Source: Aradus depressus (taxonomy: Eukaryota; Arthropoda; Insecta; Hemiptera; Aradidae). Taken from it: a stretch of DNA of 64,000 bases. The notes under the pieces are model-generated. The model was not told where the DNA came from. It saw only the letters and a program-made list of their open reading frames with translations, and did no database searches. The translations under genes were made by a program, and so were the position numbers. Positions 1-11,415 of this stretch are shown in pieces; the first letter of the stretch is position 1; every line of letters begins with the position of its first letter. The stretch is taken from the NCBI GenBank assembly GCA_963662175.1, contig OY759223.1, forward strand, positions 7,907,549-7,971,548. Direction: 5' to 3'.

Positions 1-205
1 CTGAAGACGTGAGTTCTTGTTGGACAGTCGCTCCTGAGCCTCCCTCAACCTTGGTTCCACTTCTGCCAACTTGCCTCGTACCCATTCGACTGTCAGATTG
101 TCCACGGCCAGTGTGTTGGCCAGTAGCTTCCCTGAGGTGTCCTCCACCAGAGCGCTGTCGAAGCTCAACTCGGACAGATCCCTTGTCGAGCCCCTGTCGA
201 TATCC
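1..205 (-). CDS. Fps/Fes/Fer-like tyrosine kinase, coiled-coil exon (partial)
   Basis: Minus-strand exon entered after a CACAG acceptor at about 210-206 and open to the window edge (68 full codons, no stop). The peptide contains LSFDSALVEDTSGKLL and then NLTVEWVRGKLAEVEPRL. This matches the layout after the F-BAR domain of Fes and Fer, where an FDxSLLEE segment is followed by an LTxES/V segment and a coiled coil. Phase: the exon starts with the last base of a codon, and the exon at 625-762 supplies the first two (AT + G). The SH2 and kinase domains that would prove the family are expected to the left of base 1. Known family role: cytoplasmic kinase that binds membranes through F-BAR and acts in adhesion and cytoskeletal signalling. 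The exon's own 3' end is not visible. Confidence 0.8.
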
Positions 206-279
206 CTGTGTGGTCAGTTATAAATATTTTACACTAGTTTAATTAGAAACAAATAAACTGCATAATATTAATTATAATA

Positions 280-562
280 CTTCATACAATAAGGAGTCAT
301 TCTGCGGACTAACTTTAGTAGATACAATAAAATGTCACTCTGCGAAATAACCTTCATATAATAAGGGGTATTCTGCGGACTAACTTTAGTAGGTACAATA
401 AAATGTCATTCTGCGAAATAACCTTCATATAATAAGGGGTATTCTGCGGACTAACCTTCATATAATGAGATATCAGTCTGTGGAATAACTTTTATACAAT
501 AAGATGCCCTTCTCCGGAATTTCTTTCATAAAATAAGGTATCATTCTGCGGAATAACTTTCG
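280..562. repeat. Degenerate tandem repeat, ~35-bp unit
   Basis: About eight units built on TTCATATAATAAGG followed by ATTCTGCGGACTAAC, alternating with a variant containing AGTACAATAAAATGTC. It lies in the intron between the 1-205 and 625-762 exons. No coding potential is seen. Confidence 0.75.
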
Positions 563-624
563 GCACACAGTCGAACTTTTCACTCTGAGTTACAGAAATA
601 TAAAAAATAAATACAGTATCTTAC

Positions 625-762
625 ATTTGTTTTTGTAAAAAATCTACATATTCGTTGGACGGCAGTATCATATCAACATGGGCTTCGGTTCTATTGAAAA
701 TATCAGCAAATTCTTTGGAGGCGTAGTTCCATTGTATTGAGATCTCTTTTAGTATACTTCTC
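625..762 (-). CDS. Fps/Fes/Fer-like gene, distal F-BAR exon
   Basis: A 138-bp exon on the minus strand between a T-rich TTTTTTTAG acceptor (764-763) and an AAT|GTAAG donor (624-623). It reads without stops in the frame set by the preceding exon (TG + G = Trp). It encodes SILKEISIQWNYASKEFADI, then NRTEAHVDMILPSNEYVDFL. This fits the last F-BAR helix of Fes/Fer, where an LKxI/LQEY stretch is followed by a PxxEYxxF motif. It ends with AT, completed by G at 205. The length is a multiple of three, so skipping it would keep the frame. Splice sites, phase and family pattern agree. Confidence 0.85.
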
Positions 763-824
763 CTAAAAAAAATATATATAAGACATAATTAAATGAAGGA
801 TATAATATAATAATACATCATATA

Positions 825-1344
825 TATATAAAGCTGAAAATGTCTGTGCGTTGTACCGCTATAACTCACGAACGGCTTGATGGATTTGATTAATTTTTTT
901 TAAAATTTGTTCGTTATCGTCTGTGGAAGGTTATAGGCGTATTAGTACCTCAATATCTGGTCGATCCCAACATCCACCCACGCAATCTTTGTAACTCAAA
1001 AACCACTGCAATGATTAATGAGGAATCTTTTTGAATAGATAAGTTTTATCTACCGGAAGGTTAAGGTCTATTTTTTAATCAACCCCTGGTCCATCCCAGC
1101 ATCCACTCACGCAATCTTTGTAATTCGAAAACCATTGCAACGATTAATGAGAAATATTTTTGAATAAATTAGTTTTAGCTCCAAAGCTAGCGTTACTACA
1201 GTTGAAGGACTAGTAAGCCTTATTCCGTATGAATAATTGAAAATTATAACATCATGAATGTACTGTCGAGGAACTGAATAGCCTTATAGGAGATATTGGG
1301 AGAAAAGTCAAAGTTCCCCGGGCAACGCCGGGTATTACTGCTAG
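825..1344 (+). mobile_element. Non-autonomous Helitron copy 1
   Basis: The 3' end has the Helitron pattern: a GC-rich hairpin (CCCGGGCAACGCCGGG) followed by TATTACTGCTAG and a host T. The 5' part (ATAAAGCTGAAAATGTCTG) matches the minus copy at 37693-38087. This copy carries an inner duplication of about 130 bp around the CATCCACYCACGCAATCTTT motif (roughly 955-1080 and 1085-1190) that the other copy lacks. No Rep/helicase coding is present. The exact 5' TC end is blurred by AT repeats. Confidence 0.75.
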
Positions 1345-1564
1345 TATATAATAATGTTTCATTTAACAAGACTAAAAAAGTAGTCGGTGAATCCGTCTGA
1401 TCCCCCTCCCCTTCGGCTGATCCGTATACTTCGTTTAGTTGGGGAAGTATAATAGATATAATTCAAGTTGAGTTACCGTAAAGAGATACTTCCCGCGCAG
1501 TATGAGAGGTGGCTAGGTAACGTCTGTTTCACCTCTCTCCACTCCTATCTCATATCAGTGAAAG

Positions 1565-2019
1565 CAGAGATGGGCGTATTTTTATTCGTGAATACGAATA
1601 CGAATATTATTCACAGAACCTTATTCGTGAATACGAATACGAATTTTATTCACAGGACCCCACCTGCGAATACGAATGCAAATACATTCTTATTAGCATT
1701 TTCGAATACGAATACATTTGTATTTTCAGGTACGAGCACATACGAATACGAATACATTCGTATTCACAGCCAAAAGATATGAATACACTCGTATTCATAT
1801 TTTTTTGGCTGTGAATACGAGTGTATTCATATTTTTTGTGTGTGAATACGAGTGTATTAATATTTTTTGGCTGTGAATACGAATATATTCGTATGTGCTC
1901 GTACCTGAAAATACAATTGTTTTCGTATTCGAAAATGCTAATACGAATGTATTTGTATTCGCAGATGGGGGTCCTATGAATAAAATTCGTATACACGAAT
2001 AAAAATACGCCCATCTCTG
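1565..2019. mobile_element. hAT-type foldback MITE 1
   Basis: Terminal inverted repeats begin CAGAGATGGGCGTATTTTTA and match the right end. The element is flanked by a perfect 8-bp target duplication, AGTGAAAG (1557-1564 and 2020-2027). TIR sequence and duplication length are typical of hAT elements. The interior is almost wholly GAATACGAATAC-type repeats arranged as a palindrome centred near 1790. No transposase. Confidence 0.9.
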
Positions 2020-2332
2020 AGTGAAAGTAACGAGCCTGCCCTACCTGTTGCCTCTCAGACTTTTGCCAGTGACTGTACTCTCCCCTCCCTCCTCCAATTT
2101 GAGCAAGACTTCTTTTTATTATCTTTTTAGATAAATTCCTATACTTCCGGAGACGCTCATTATGTTAAGTAGAATATACGAGTTTAGTTTTTAACATATT
2201 TGTGAAAATCTGTGAGGGGTGAGACTATATTTTATTTAACAACCTGTGAAATAATCACTTCTCACTACATCAGCCATCTTCATGTTAATATACGAGTTCT
2301 TTTTGGTTCATAGCCAGTGTTTTTAACCACAT

Positions 2333-2608
2333 AACCACTCAATTCCCTCACAAATAACGTAGCCATTCTATTAAGCCATCCACGCTCCATTTTAACCACT
2401 CAGACCCCTTACAAATAACGTAGCCATTCTATGAAGGTATCCACGCTCCATTTTAACCACTCAGACCCCTTACTAATAACGTAGCCACTCTATTAAGCCA
2501 TCCACGCTCCATTTCAACCACTCACAAATAACGTAGCCATTCTATGAAGGTATCCACTCTCCATTTTAACCACTCAGACCCCTCACAAATAACGCAACCA
2601 CTCTTAAC
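2333..2608. repeat. Minisatellite, ~62-bp unit
   Basis: About four and a half tandem units, each with ACCACTCAGACCCCTTACAA, AATAACGTAGCCATTCTAT and ATCCACGCTCCATTTTAA. The units alternate between TTAAGCC and GAAGGTA in the middle, so a higher-order two-unit repeat is likely. Confidence 0.85.
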
Positions 2609-2612
2609 TATT

Positions 2613-2800
2613 CATAGAAGAAGTTATATAATCCGTCAGAAATTCGATGTTGATTTTTCAACGGAATTACCTTTTTTCCGAGCCCTGATTCCGAAAATGA
2701 AAAACAAAAAGTCGTCGGTGAATCAACGGTTATGTACTTCCTCAACAAGAATCAATCGATTACTTTCTTGCTCTGTCCCAAAGCTGTATATATATATGCA
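2613..2800 (+). mobile_element. Family F dispersed repeat, short copy
   Basis: Contains the family start (GAAGTTATATAATCCGTC, AATTCGATGTTGA) joined directly to the family end (TCGTCGGTGAATCAACGG, TACTTCC), so the middle is deleted. Confidence 0.65.
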
Positions 2801-3242
2801 TATAGTCCGATAGTGTGAAATGGCTACAAAATGACTGACCATCTCGGCCATGCGCTCTGGTGAATTTTTAGGTGGACTATTCTAAAAATAATTTGTTACA
2901 TTTTAAACTGAGTGCAATATGCAGTTCAGTGCAGTGGAGCAGCTCCCTCTACGCTCTGTGCAATGCCACCTAGAGTTCATGGCTCCACTCACTTCTCCTT
3001 ACATTCTCCTCTGTAATTGAAGTTTTTATAGCAACCTTCACACTAAATGAACTAAATGTTATTCTCTTTCTATTGTTTATTTTATTTTATATTTAACAAC
3101 TAAATAATATGAAACATATATGGGGGAGGGGGGGCAAAGTTAGGCTAAAGGGGGTGGGGGTATAGACTCCCGGGGGCATAGCCCGCAGTTTCCGTGGTTA
3201 GCGTTGCAGACTTTTGTTATTAATTTGGGAGACTCGGACCTC

Positions 3243-3376
3243 TACATGAGCAGCAAAAATGCAAAGCGCAGGACCAGCGAATCCACGCTGTGTTTCTGTG
3301 CTTTTAGAATTAAATAGCTCACATTCAATAGCGTGCATTTGCTGCTGCTGCGCTTTGCATTTTTAGTGCGCATGTA
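3243..3376. repeat. Short inverted repeat, 29-bp arms
   Basis: Left arm 3243-3271 and right arm 3348-3376 pair with few mismatches around AAAAATGCAAAGCGCAG. The loop is about 76 bp. A small foldback element is possible, but no target duplication was confirmed. Confidence 0.6.
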
Positions 3377-3926
3377 AAATCAGGTTCAAGAGTATAAAGT
3401 ATAACATAAATGAAGATTTTGAGCGAGGAAATGAAATGATCGAATTCATATATATTTAAATAAACTTTATAGACTTGTTTTGCACATGTACATTTATGAA
3501 ACAGCTAACTGCTGATTTAGGAATCAGACGTACGGGAAATTTGAAGATCCTATTGGTAACTTGCAAGCAATCCATTTTTAATAAAAACAATTTTTTTAGT
3601 TTATTGAATTTTTATCTTGGTTTTTTGCTCTGGCCAGGGGGGCACGTGCCCCCCCCCCCCTGCCTACGCCCCGGTGTATATATATATATATATATTATCT
3701 CCAACACTGAGGACTTCTTTATAATCAGTAAATTCCCTTAAATTTGCGTTTTTCTAAGGAAAAACTTTCCTCTTGTGAAATGTTGACAAGGAGGAGGGAG
3801 AAATGGGGGCTTTAAATGAATCTTTGCATTGATCATATGATGAGGGATCACTCATTGGCTCACTGAATAAGTGACAATTTATAATAAGTAGATAAAAATA
3901 AATAAAATAAATATATACATTCGAGA

Positions 3927-4266
3927 TGGCGCCGATAGCTCAGTGGTATGCGTGCTTGCCTTCTGAGTTCAAAAACGTGGGTTCGAAACCCGACCGAGGA
4001 TTTTATTTTATCTGAGAGGTAAAATAAACTTAAGCACGCCGTCCTTCGGACGGGACATTAAGCAATGGTCCCGAACCTGTACGATGTCAGGTACTCGTTA
4101 AAGACCCTTGCCCTAAGTAAATAAAAATTTAGGGTAGGCAAAATTTAGGACTCCCACAGTAGAGTCGGGCTCATGTCCACCAGAGTGACGAAAGAGCGCT
4201 CTGGTAGTAGGCGATATGACCTCGTAGTTAAAGCCCGGGCATGAGTCATAAAACCTAACCTAACCT
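3927..4266 (+). mobile_element. SINE-A copy, near full length
   Basis: The tRNA-like head has an A box (TAGCTCAGTGG) and a B box (GGTTCGAAACC). The body has the TTTATTTTA/TAAAATAAA hairpin region and the CCGTCCTTCGG segment. The tail ends in CCTAACCTAACCT. The copy has base changes such as GCCGATAGC. Confidence 0.92.
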
Positions 4267-4954
4267 ATAATACATTAAACGTATTGTGCTTTCATTATAC
4301 AAAGTCATTTCAACAAGAACACGTTTTTTCAAGTTTATTAAACATTTATTATTATTATTATAAAACACTTATTAAACAGTAATTTTAAAATATGCAAATT
4401 AACAATTAGATAAAAATTGTCATTTTTAATTCTTCGTTATAAAAATCTATGGTAAAAATATTCTAGCCTCTGAAAACGCGTTTTTTTTTAAAGGAAATTT
4501 TTTTTTTTTTATTTTAAAACATTAAATAATTTGATTATTAAATTGATAATCGTTAAAATTTATATATAGTTATCCCGGAAAATAAATCTCTAGATTTATA
4601 AATATTGTTGGTTAGAAAAGTGTAAATGAAAAATTTTAAAGTGAAATTAAACTTAATTTATTTTGTTTGTGAATATGTCCTTAAAATACAAAAACAACAA
4701 ATTCATAGATCGCCTCCCCCCTGGATCCGCGCCAGATCTTGTTCTCCTAGTATGCAACTCTACTTGATAGTGTTAATTATAAAATTACAGAAATATTTAA
4801 ACTATTTCCTTGCAATGATTCCGGTACTATTGCTCTCTTTATTTTGGTCCTACCACAGATCTGAGGACACATACGACTATTGGAAATTTCATAAAAATAT
4901 AATGAGGCAATTTTCAGATAGGACTGTGCTAATATATTAATGGTGTTAAATAAT

Positions 4955-5640
4955 AATGAATATAATTAATAATAACTAAAACAAATAAGAATAAATAATA
5001 AATATTATCACATTTCCTGTAGAAATTGTATACCTGGTTTTCTACTAAATTTTGATTTCTACAGTAATTTCCGAAAAGGGGCCCAAAAATATCAAAAGTT
5101 CAAGACATGCAATTTTGAAGAAAGTGCACGTATTTAAAAAAAATGCAATTAACATACTTTTCATTTGGATTGATTTTAAATTTACTAAAGAGATGCCATA
5201 TTGTTTTTCTAAATTTTTCAAAAATGTTAAATCTAATTCAAAGGTAAAAATAAATTATCTTACTGGGTTAACAGGGAAAATGAATAGCATAGAATAAGAG
5301 AACAAATATTTAGGTGTATTTACTTAAGCCTACATTATTAAAAAAAAAAAAATCTTATAAACTAATAAATATTGGCCATTCTTCAAATCAAAGTTATTTA
5401 GGGCATATAAAACATATAAATAAATAAAAATACCTCCTTTGTGCATCTATTTCAATGTTATTTCACATCTTTGTGGTTCTCTACTTTAAGCCTAAACACT
5501 TTTCTCACTCCTAGACTGCCCCACCTTCACAACCCAACTTAGACTCGTCCACTCTATTTGAAACAGCTGATGGTCGTCTTTTGTTTCTCCACTCATTGGT
5601 TTTAAAATGAAATGCGACTTCATATATTTATTCACTATTT
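4955..5640 (+). mobile_element. Family G repeat copy 1
   Basis: Carries the family landmarks: CACATTTCCTGTAGAAATTG, TTTTGATTTCTACAGTAATT, GTGCACGTATTTAAA, TTATCTTACTGGG, and an end with ACAGCTGATGGTCGTC. No coding recognised. The class of element is unknown. Confidence 0.7.
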
Positions 5641-5970
5641 TAGTTACTTCATTGTTTTTATACAAATAAACATAATTAATTTTATAATATTTTAATAATT
5701 ACAATGTGTGTAATTTTATACATCAGAGGACAAACCGTTTTTGTAAACGATCAATCAAATGTCTTCAAAATGGATTATGGTTTTCGAGACGGTTTTCTAG
5801 CATTTATCTCCTAAACTGGGCGGCCTTCGAAATAATTTATTTCATATAAAATAAAATGTGCCTTTCAGTTTTTTATACAACTTTTTTTATTTGAATAGAA
5901 TTCTATTCTTGTATAAATCAATAACGTAAGAGTAATAAGATAAAATGTACTTAGGCTTCAAGGTAAAATT

Positions 5971-6040
5971 AGTTAGTTATTATGACTCATGCCCGGGCTA
6001 TAACTACAAAGTAATATCGGCTACCAGAGCGCTATTTCGT
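5971..6040 (-). mobile_element. SINE-A 3' fragment (TAACTAAC-tail type)
   Basis: Only the last ~65 bp of the SINE body remains, with the alternative tail (AGTTAGTTATTATGACTCAT on the plus strand). Truncated inside the CCAGAGCGCT hairpin. Confidence 0.75.
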
Positions 6041-6184
6041 GGCTTTCTGGAAGCTTTTTCACCGACTAGCCGAGGTAAAGTGGTCTTTAGTATTGTCCAA
6101 TTTTGGCCAAAATACATCTAAGATAGGACAAGTGTCCAAATTCATTACTATATATATGTATTGTATTATTATATATATGTATTA

Positions 6185-6504
6185 GAGGGCGCCGATAGCT
6201 CAGTGGTATGCGAGTTTGTCTTCTGAGCTGAAGATCGTAGGTTCGAAACCCGACCGAGGCCCTTAGTTTATTTTATCTGGAAGGTAAAATAAACTTAAGC
6301 ACGCCGTCCTTCGGATGGGACGTTAAGCCTGTACGATGTCAGGTACTCGTTAAAAGTACCCCTATCCTAGGTGAATAAAAATTTAGGGTAGGCAAAAATT
6401 AGGACTCCCACAGTAGAGTCGGGCTCATGTCCACCAGAGTGACGAAAGAGCGCTCTGGTAGTTGACGATATGACCTCGTAGTTAAAGCCCGGGCATGAGT
6501 CATA
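6185..6504 (+). mobile_element. SINE-A copy lacking the CCTAA tail
   Basis: Head with A and B boxes is intact. The body lacks the AGCGATGGTCCCGA segment, and the copy stops at GAGTCATA without the terminal repeat. Confidence 0.88.
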
Positions 6505-7555
6505 CACACCATCACTTTTCTTATTTATTTTTGCCTTCTCAAAAAATAGCAATTACAAAGGTTTTGGGAACCACTCGCATCATCAGTGTCTATAATTTAA
6601 CTGTTGTTTATGTTAATAGTTTTATCAATTTATATCAATCAAAATCTTCTTTTTACAGAATATATTTATTGAGTCGACCTCTATATTCAAACATCAAGTC
6701 AAGACTTCTTGAACATTACTTTTTTATATATTACTCATTTCGTATGGAAATTGATTTTACATTATTTGAGGCGCTATAGCTATCGTCGTATTGGTTCTAT
6801 CACAAATCTTAGAACACATTAGTGATTGGAAATTTAATAAGGAACATTTTTACTAATAAACAATTTTACGATAGGACTAATAGTTTTAGGGTAAATCAAG
6901 GAAACGTCTAAAAATATGTGTTTCGGCATGTATCTCGAAAACCGGACGATATGCGAAAAATCTTATTTCACGAAAAAAAAATGTGTCTCCGTTTTCTCTA
7001 CAAAATTTACTTGATTTTTGGTTAGATTATAGATATAAGCGGTATTTTGTAAAATGTACTTAAACTGAGATCTAAGTTCGCACACAATTCTATGTTTCAA
7101 GTTCATAGCTACTTCCCATGAGCACAGACAGACATCATGGCGAAAATGGTACAAACGTATTCAGTGGACCTTCAAACATGAAATTTCGCAGGATTACAAT
7201 ACTTTCTTATACAAAGACAATAAGAATAAATACATCATTTCTATTCTGGAGGAAAAGATGCAACAGTTTGACCTGGATTTTACATGAACGGGGTCATTGA
7301 ACTTGTTTGTGCTGTGCCCCAGTGAAGAAGACCAGCACTGACATCCCGATTAAGGTTGTGTGCAGGAAAACACCCTGATAAGTGATAATGGAGAGTGAGT
7401 CAGTAGTTGTTTGATGAGAAGCGGTGGTAGGTGATGTTGTATCAGCTGTTCTGGGCGGAGTGCAGACCAGAGGAGAGTCAAGGGCAGGACGAGGTGGGAG
7501 GGAGGGGAGGCTGGTAGAAGAAGACCGGTTTTAAAGGAGGTTCATTACACCCGGC

Positions 7556-7766
7556 TCAGGCAGTGGCCACCGGAGCAACCCCAACAACCTGGAGATCTCC
7601 AACCAATATAAGAGGAAGGAGTTGCTATCATAGTTGCCTTCATTCATGACTCATGCCCGGGCTTTAACTACGAGGTCATATCGCCTACTACCAGAGCAAC
7701 CCAACAACCTGGAGATCTCTAACTAATTAAGAGGAACGAGTTGCTATCATATCCTTCATTACCTGT
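7556..7766. repeat. Direct duplication (~75 bp) around a SINE-A fragment
   Basis: The block with CAACAACCTGGAGATCTC and GAGTTGCTATCATA occurs at 7566-7640 and again at 7693-7766. Between them is a SINE-A 3' fragment (7643-7695, minus). The second block is joined to the SINE inside its CTACTACCAGAG hairpin. Confidence 0.75.
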
Positions 7767-7810
7767 GTACACAACACGCAAGACGCACTTTTCGGAGGTC
7801 TATAAGTTAT

Positions 7811-8052
7811 CATGACTCATGCCCGGTCTTTAACTATGAGGTCATATCGCCTACTACCAGGACGCTCTTGTGGGAGTCCTATATTGTGCTTACCTAGGTT
7901 TAGGATAGGGGTCTTTAACCTACCTTTTATCGCACATGTTCAGGACCATCCGAAGGACAGCGGGCTCAATGTTTTTCCACTTCCCAGATAAAAAAACTTA
8001 AGAGCCCATCTTGTGCTCAGTAAGCAAGCACGCATACCACTGAGCAGTAGTT
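7811..8052 (-). mobile_element. SINE-A copy, degenerate
   Basis: Recognisable tail (GACTCATGCCCGG), middle (TTTAGGATAGGGGTCTTTAA), the CCGAAGGACAG segment and head remnant (AAGCACGCATACCACTGAGC). Several deletions remove the B box. Confidence 0.8.
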
Positions 8053-8465
8053 TTATTCTAGCCCCAAGTGAACATGTCCAAAAATACTTTCTTAAAAAAC
8101 TATAGCCAGAAAAAAAACCTTTTGAACTCACATTTAGACAAACCTGACTCCACTCAACTAAAATAGGTCACGTGATACATCCACTGAAAACTACTTTCGA
8201 GGCTTTTTAGAAGTGCGGAATGTTAAATTTATTGGCCCCCTTCGGATGAACATTTTGTGACGACAGATATTTTATATCATAGAGCCGCCATTTTGAAAAG
8301 ATATTACGAGATATCCAAAAATGATACTAAAAAAATTTGTTTTCGTGCGTCTTTACAAATGAAATTCTGATCGAAGCAAGTTTTTCTTGAAAACTGTTTA
8401 ACAGCACCCCCACTGAAATAAATTAGAAATTGTCATTCCTTAGAAAAATTTTCTTTGTGAAACAT

Positions 8466-9092
8466 ATTTCCCAGCTATATGAAGTATTAGGGAAGTTATG
8501 TAATAGTTCAAAAATTCGATGCCGAGTTTTCGACGGACGTTTTCCGACCTCTAAATTTCAAAAATGAAAAAAAAAAAAAAAAAACATCTTATCTGTCTGT
8601 GAAGACGATAACTCCCGATGGAATGAATGTATCGACACGAAATTTCATATGTGAACCCAGAACCCTCTAGAAACGACACCTATTGTTTTTCAGCAAATTC
8701 GACTAAAAGGAGGGGGGGAGGGGGGGGGGGGGGATATTTGCTTAACTCAAAAACTCTAATAACTGCCATTATAATGAATGTTTTGGCACAAAATTCATAT
8801 GTGAATTGAAAATCCCATAAGGACGACACTTATTAATTTTCAGCAGAATTGGCAAAAGGGAAGGGGGTTCAGAGAGGGGGGCTAAATTCAAAAACCCTAC
8901 TCCGATGCAATGAATTTATCTACCCAAAATTTAGTAATTATTATAATTAGTATAAGGATTTAGGAGTCCCTATTTAAGTCAACTATTGAATATTAGCGCA
9001 AACGGTCGACTAGTATTGGAGGGGAGCGAAAAGTTAATTGATTAATTCGTTCTGGGGAAGCACATAGCAGCTCATTCACCGAAGACTTTTTT
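8466..9092 (+). mobile_element. Family F, near full-length copy
   Basis: Runs from the start hairpin (CCCAGCTATATGAAGTATTA) through repeated blocks (ATGAATGTATCGACACGAAA, GACGACACTTATTAATTTTC) to the end (CTGGGGAAGCACATAG, TTCACCGAAGACTTTTT). Contains a long G tract at about 8705-8732. Used here as the reference orientation. Confidence 0.7.
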
Positions 9093-9225
9093 AATTACTA
9101 TTTAATACGTTTATAAATGACAATATGGAACAATTATACAATATAACAATTTAAGGAACTTTAAAACTACGAAAAAAATTTATATTATTATTTATCAATT
9201 TGAATTTATTATACCCTACTTTTTA

Positions 9226-9927
9226 TGATCTTTCAATCTGGTACTTTGAGGCAATTAAGGTATATTATTTATTTTAAAATAATAATTCTTTATTTCATAA
9301 GACGTTTCGACGTACTGTCATTTTCAATTCTAAAAATAAAAATTATTTTAAATAATAACAACATTATAATTGTAATTCTCATAACTATTTTTGCATATAA
9401 TATTACAAAGACCGATAAGGACTCACCTAAATACAGAATGATCATAATTTATTCATCCAATCATATTCTACCACTAGATAGTCGTCAAATTTTATACTAT
9501 TTCACATTTTGTGCAAACATCCTTACATTTTTCAAAAAAACAATATTATAAATAAAACCAATAACCCTGATATAACCTACTCTAATAACTTATTTTTTTA
9601 ATATCGATATTCATATTGTTTTTAATAATTATTTTATTTTTTTTAAATTATTTTTTTAAGCAATTTAATTTATAAACTATAATTTTAACTCTTTTTGACA
9701 TTTTTTAAAATATATTTTAAATTATTTATTTTATAGCAAGTATATTTTTTATTTTATATTATTTAAGATGTACGAGTAATGGGCTCTTTAAAATAATTTG
9801 TATTTTTAGAATTGAAAATGTCAGGACGTCGAAACGTTTTATGAAATAAAGAAATATTGTTTATGAAATAAAGAATTATTGTTAAAATAAATATACCTTA
9901 ATTGCTTCAAAGTACCTTATTGAGAAA
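9226..9927. mobile_element. Foldback element with ~140-bp inverted arms
   Basis: Left arm (about 9226-9370) and right arm (about 9780-9927) are reverse complements. They share GGTACTTTGARGCAATTAAG, TTCTTTATTTCATAA and the ACGTTTCGACGT motif. The right arm has an extra copy of the TTTATTTCATAA block. The interior is extremely AT-rich. The GACGTCGAAACGTT motif hints at a decayed Penelope-like end. Confidence 0.65.
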
Positions 9928-10111
9928 TTATTATTTATTTCTCTATTCTGTTCTCTATTCTGTATCATAATTTTTCTGACTTGCACACTTGGCACTAAAA
10001 TTAGAAAAGTGTTACTCTTCAAGCTCTGCGGAGTTTTTCCCTGATGGTTTATAGTTATAATATATATATATTATATATATAATAAGAGATATTAGTTTTC
10101 TCTGACTGTAG

Positions 10112-10340
10112 TGTTAGCCCGGGCTTTAACTACGAGGACATATCGCCTACTACCAGACCGCTCTTTCTTCGCTCTGGTGTATGTAAGCGGGATTTTAACT
10201 ATGAGGGTTCTAAATTTTCCAATCAAGCCAACTTTATTCACCTAGGGTAGGGGTCTTTAACGAGTACCTGACATCGTACAGGCTCGGGACCATCGCTTAA
10301 CGTCTCATCCGAAGGACGACGTGCTCAAGGTAGTGATGAT
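10112..10340 (-). mobile_element. SINE-A copy missing the tRNA head
   Basis: Tail, body and CCGAAGGACGACGTGCTCAA are present. The sequence then leaves the family before the tRNA-like head (5' truncation). No CCTAA tail is seen. Confidence 0.8.
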
Positions 10341-10639
10341 GAATGATTGTAGACTATGTGAATTGAGGTATTCAATAGAACCTACTGAACTGGTGTCAAT
10401 CTTTGACTTTAGCTGCCAAAAGGTGGCTAGGATTGCAAGAGAGAGAAGGATCACTAGTCGAGGAAGGCTGTGAAAAGGCGCCATATTTTAATCTTGTTTT
10501 TTTTGGCTAACAAGATAAACTTATCTTTCCTTATCTGCTGGATATCTTCACTGCAATAACAGTTACTGCTAAACACTTTAATCTGATACATGTACGATTT
10601 GTTCGAAACCCAAACAAAAACCTCTGATTCCCCATTCCC

Positions 10640-11032
10640 TTTTCCCAATTCTGCTGAAAATTAATAAGTGTCGTCCCTATGGTGTTTTGAATTCACATAT
10701 GAAATTTTGGGTTGATACATTCATTACAACAGCAGTTATTAGCGTTTTTGAGTTAAGCCGCTCCCCTAATTCCCCCCTTCCCTATGGTCGATTTGGCTGA
10801 AAAACTATAGATGTCGTCGATATCGGGTTTTGAATGCACAAATAAAATTTCGTGACACATTCAATCAAGAGTTATCGTATTGACAGACACACACAGACAG
10901 ATCGAATGTTTTTTTTTTGATATTTGGGATCTAGTGGTAGGAAAATATGAAATTCCGATGAAAACTTCACTTCGAATCATTGACCGATTACATAACTTCC
11001 CCTATACCTCGTAAAGCTGGGGAGGTAAAACT
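10640..11032 (-). mobile_element. Family F copy
   Basis: Two inner repeat blocks and the terminal hairpin (ACTTCCCCTATACCTCG, AGCTGGGGAGGT). Lies in the 10.5-kb intron of the Fer-like gene. Confidence 0.65.
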
Positions 11033-11219
11033 CCACAATTCATTCTGAGTCGCTGTTTGGTCAATTTGTGAATGATCTGAAGAGAAATGTTTGCTGAATA
11101 ACGTATAAATGGGGTAACATAGAGCAAAGACATTTGTCAAATTAATAGATTTGTTTACAGAACACTATTATCAGACAAAAACTTTTATAAAAACAATAAT
11201 AATAAAGAAGATATATTAC

Positions 11220-11415
11220 CAGTTGACAAGGAAGGCGTGAAGAGTTGCCTGATGCTGATGGTAGAGTGCGGGAAGGAGACAGGTCCGGACGTCCCTTTGG
11301 ATTTGTTCACCTTCGGAGAGCAGGAGGACGTACTCATTGTGAACAAGATGGAGCTTGCGACAGGCTCGTTGGTACTTCTCACGAACCTCGTCCAACTTCC
11401 GTCCTCCACGACCAG
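11220..11415 (-). CDS. Fps/Fes/Fer-like gene, central F-BAR exon
   Basis: A 196-bp minus-strand exon with acceptor TGTGTTCCTGTGCAG (ending 11416) and donor CTG|GTAATA (11219). It begins with two bases that complete the codon left by the 12746-12842 exon (T + CT = Ser). It encodes GRGGRKLDEVREKYQRACR, then LHLVHNEYVLLLSEGEQ, RDVRTCLLPALYHQHQ and HAFLVN. The 'LHNxYVL' and 'LLPxLL' signature is characteristic of the Fes/Fer F-BAR domain, which forms a curved dimer on phosphoinositide membranes. It ends with TG, completed by the 625-762 exon. The codon use is markedly more GC-rich than the surrounding intron. Other F-BAR families are possible but fit less well. Confidence 0.88.

Noticed and set aside
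1468..2014. Asn/Thr-rich ORFs on both strands
   Set aside because: Translation of the GAATACGAATAC satellite inside a hAT MITE.
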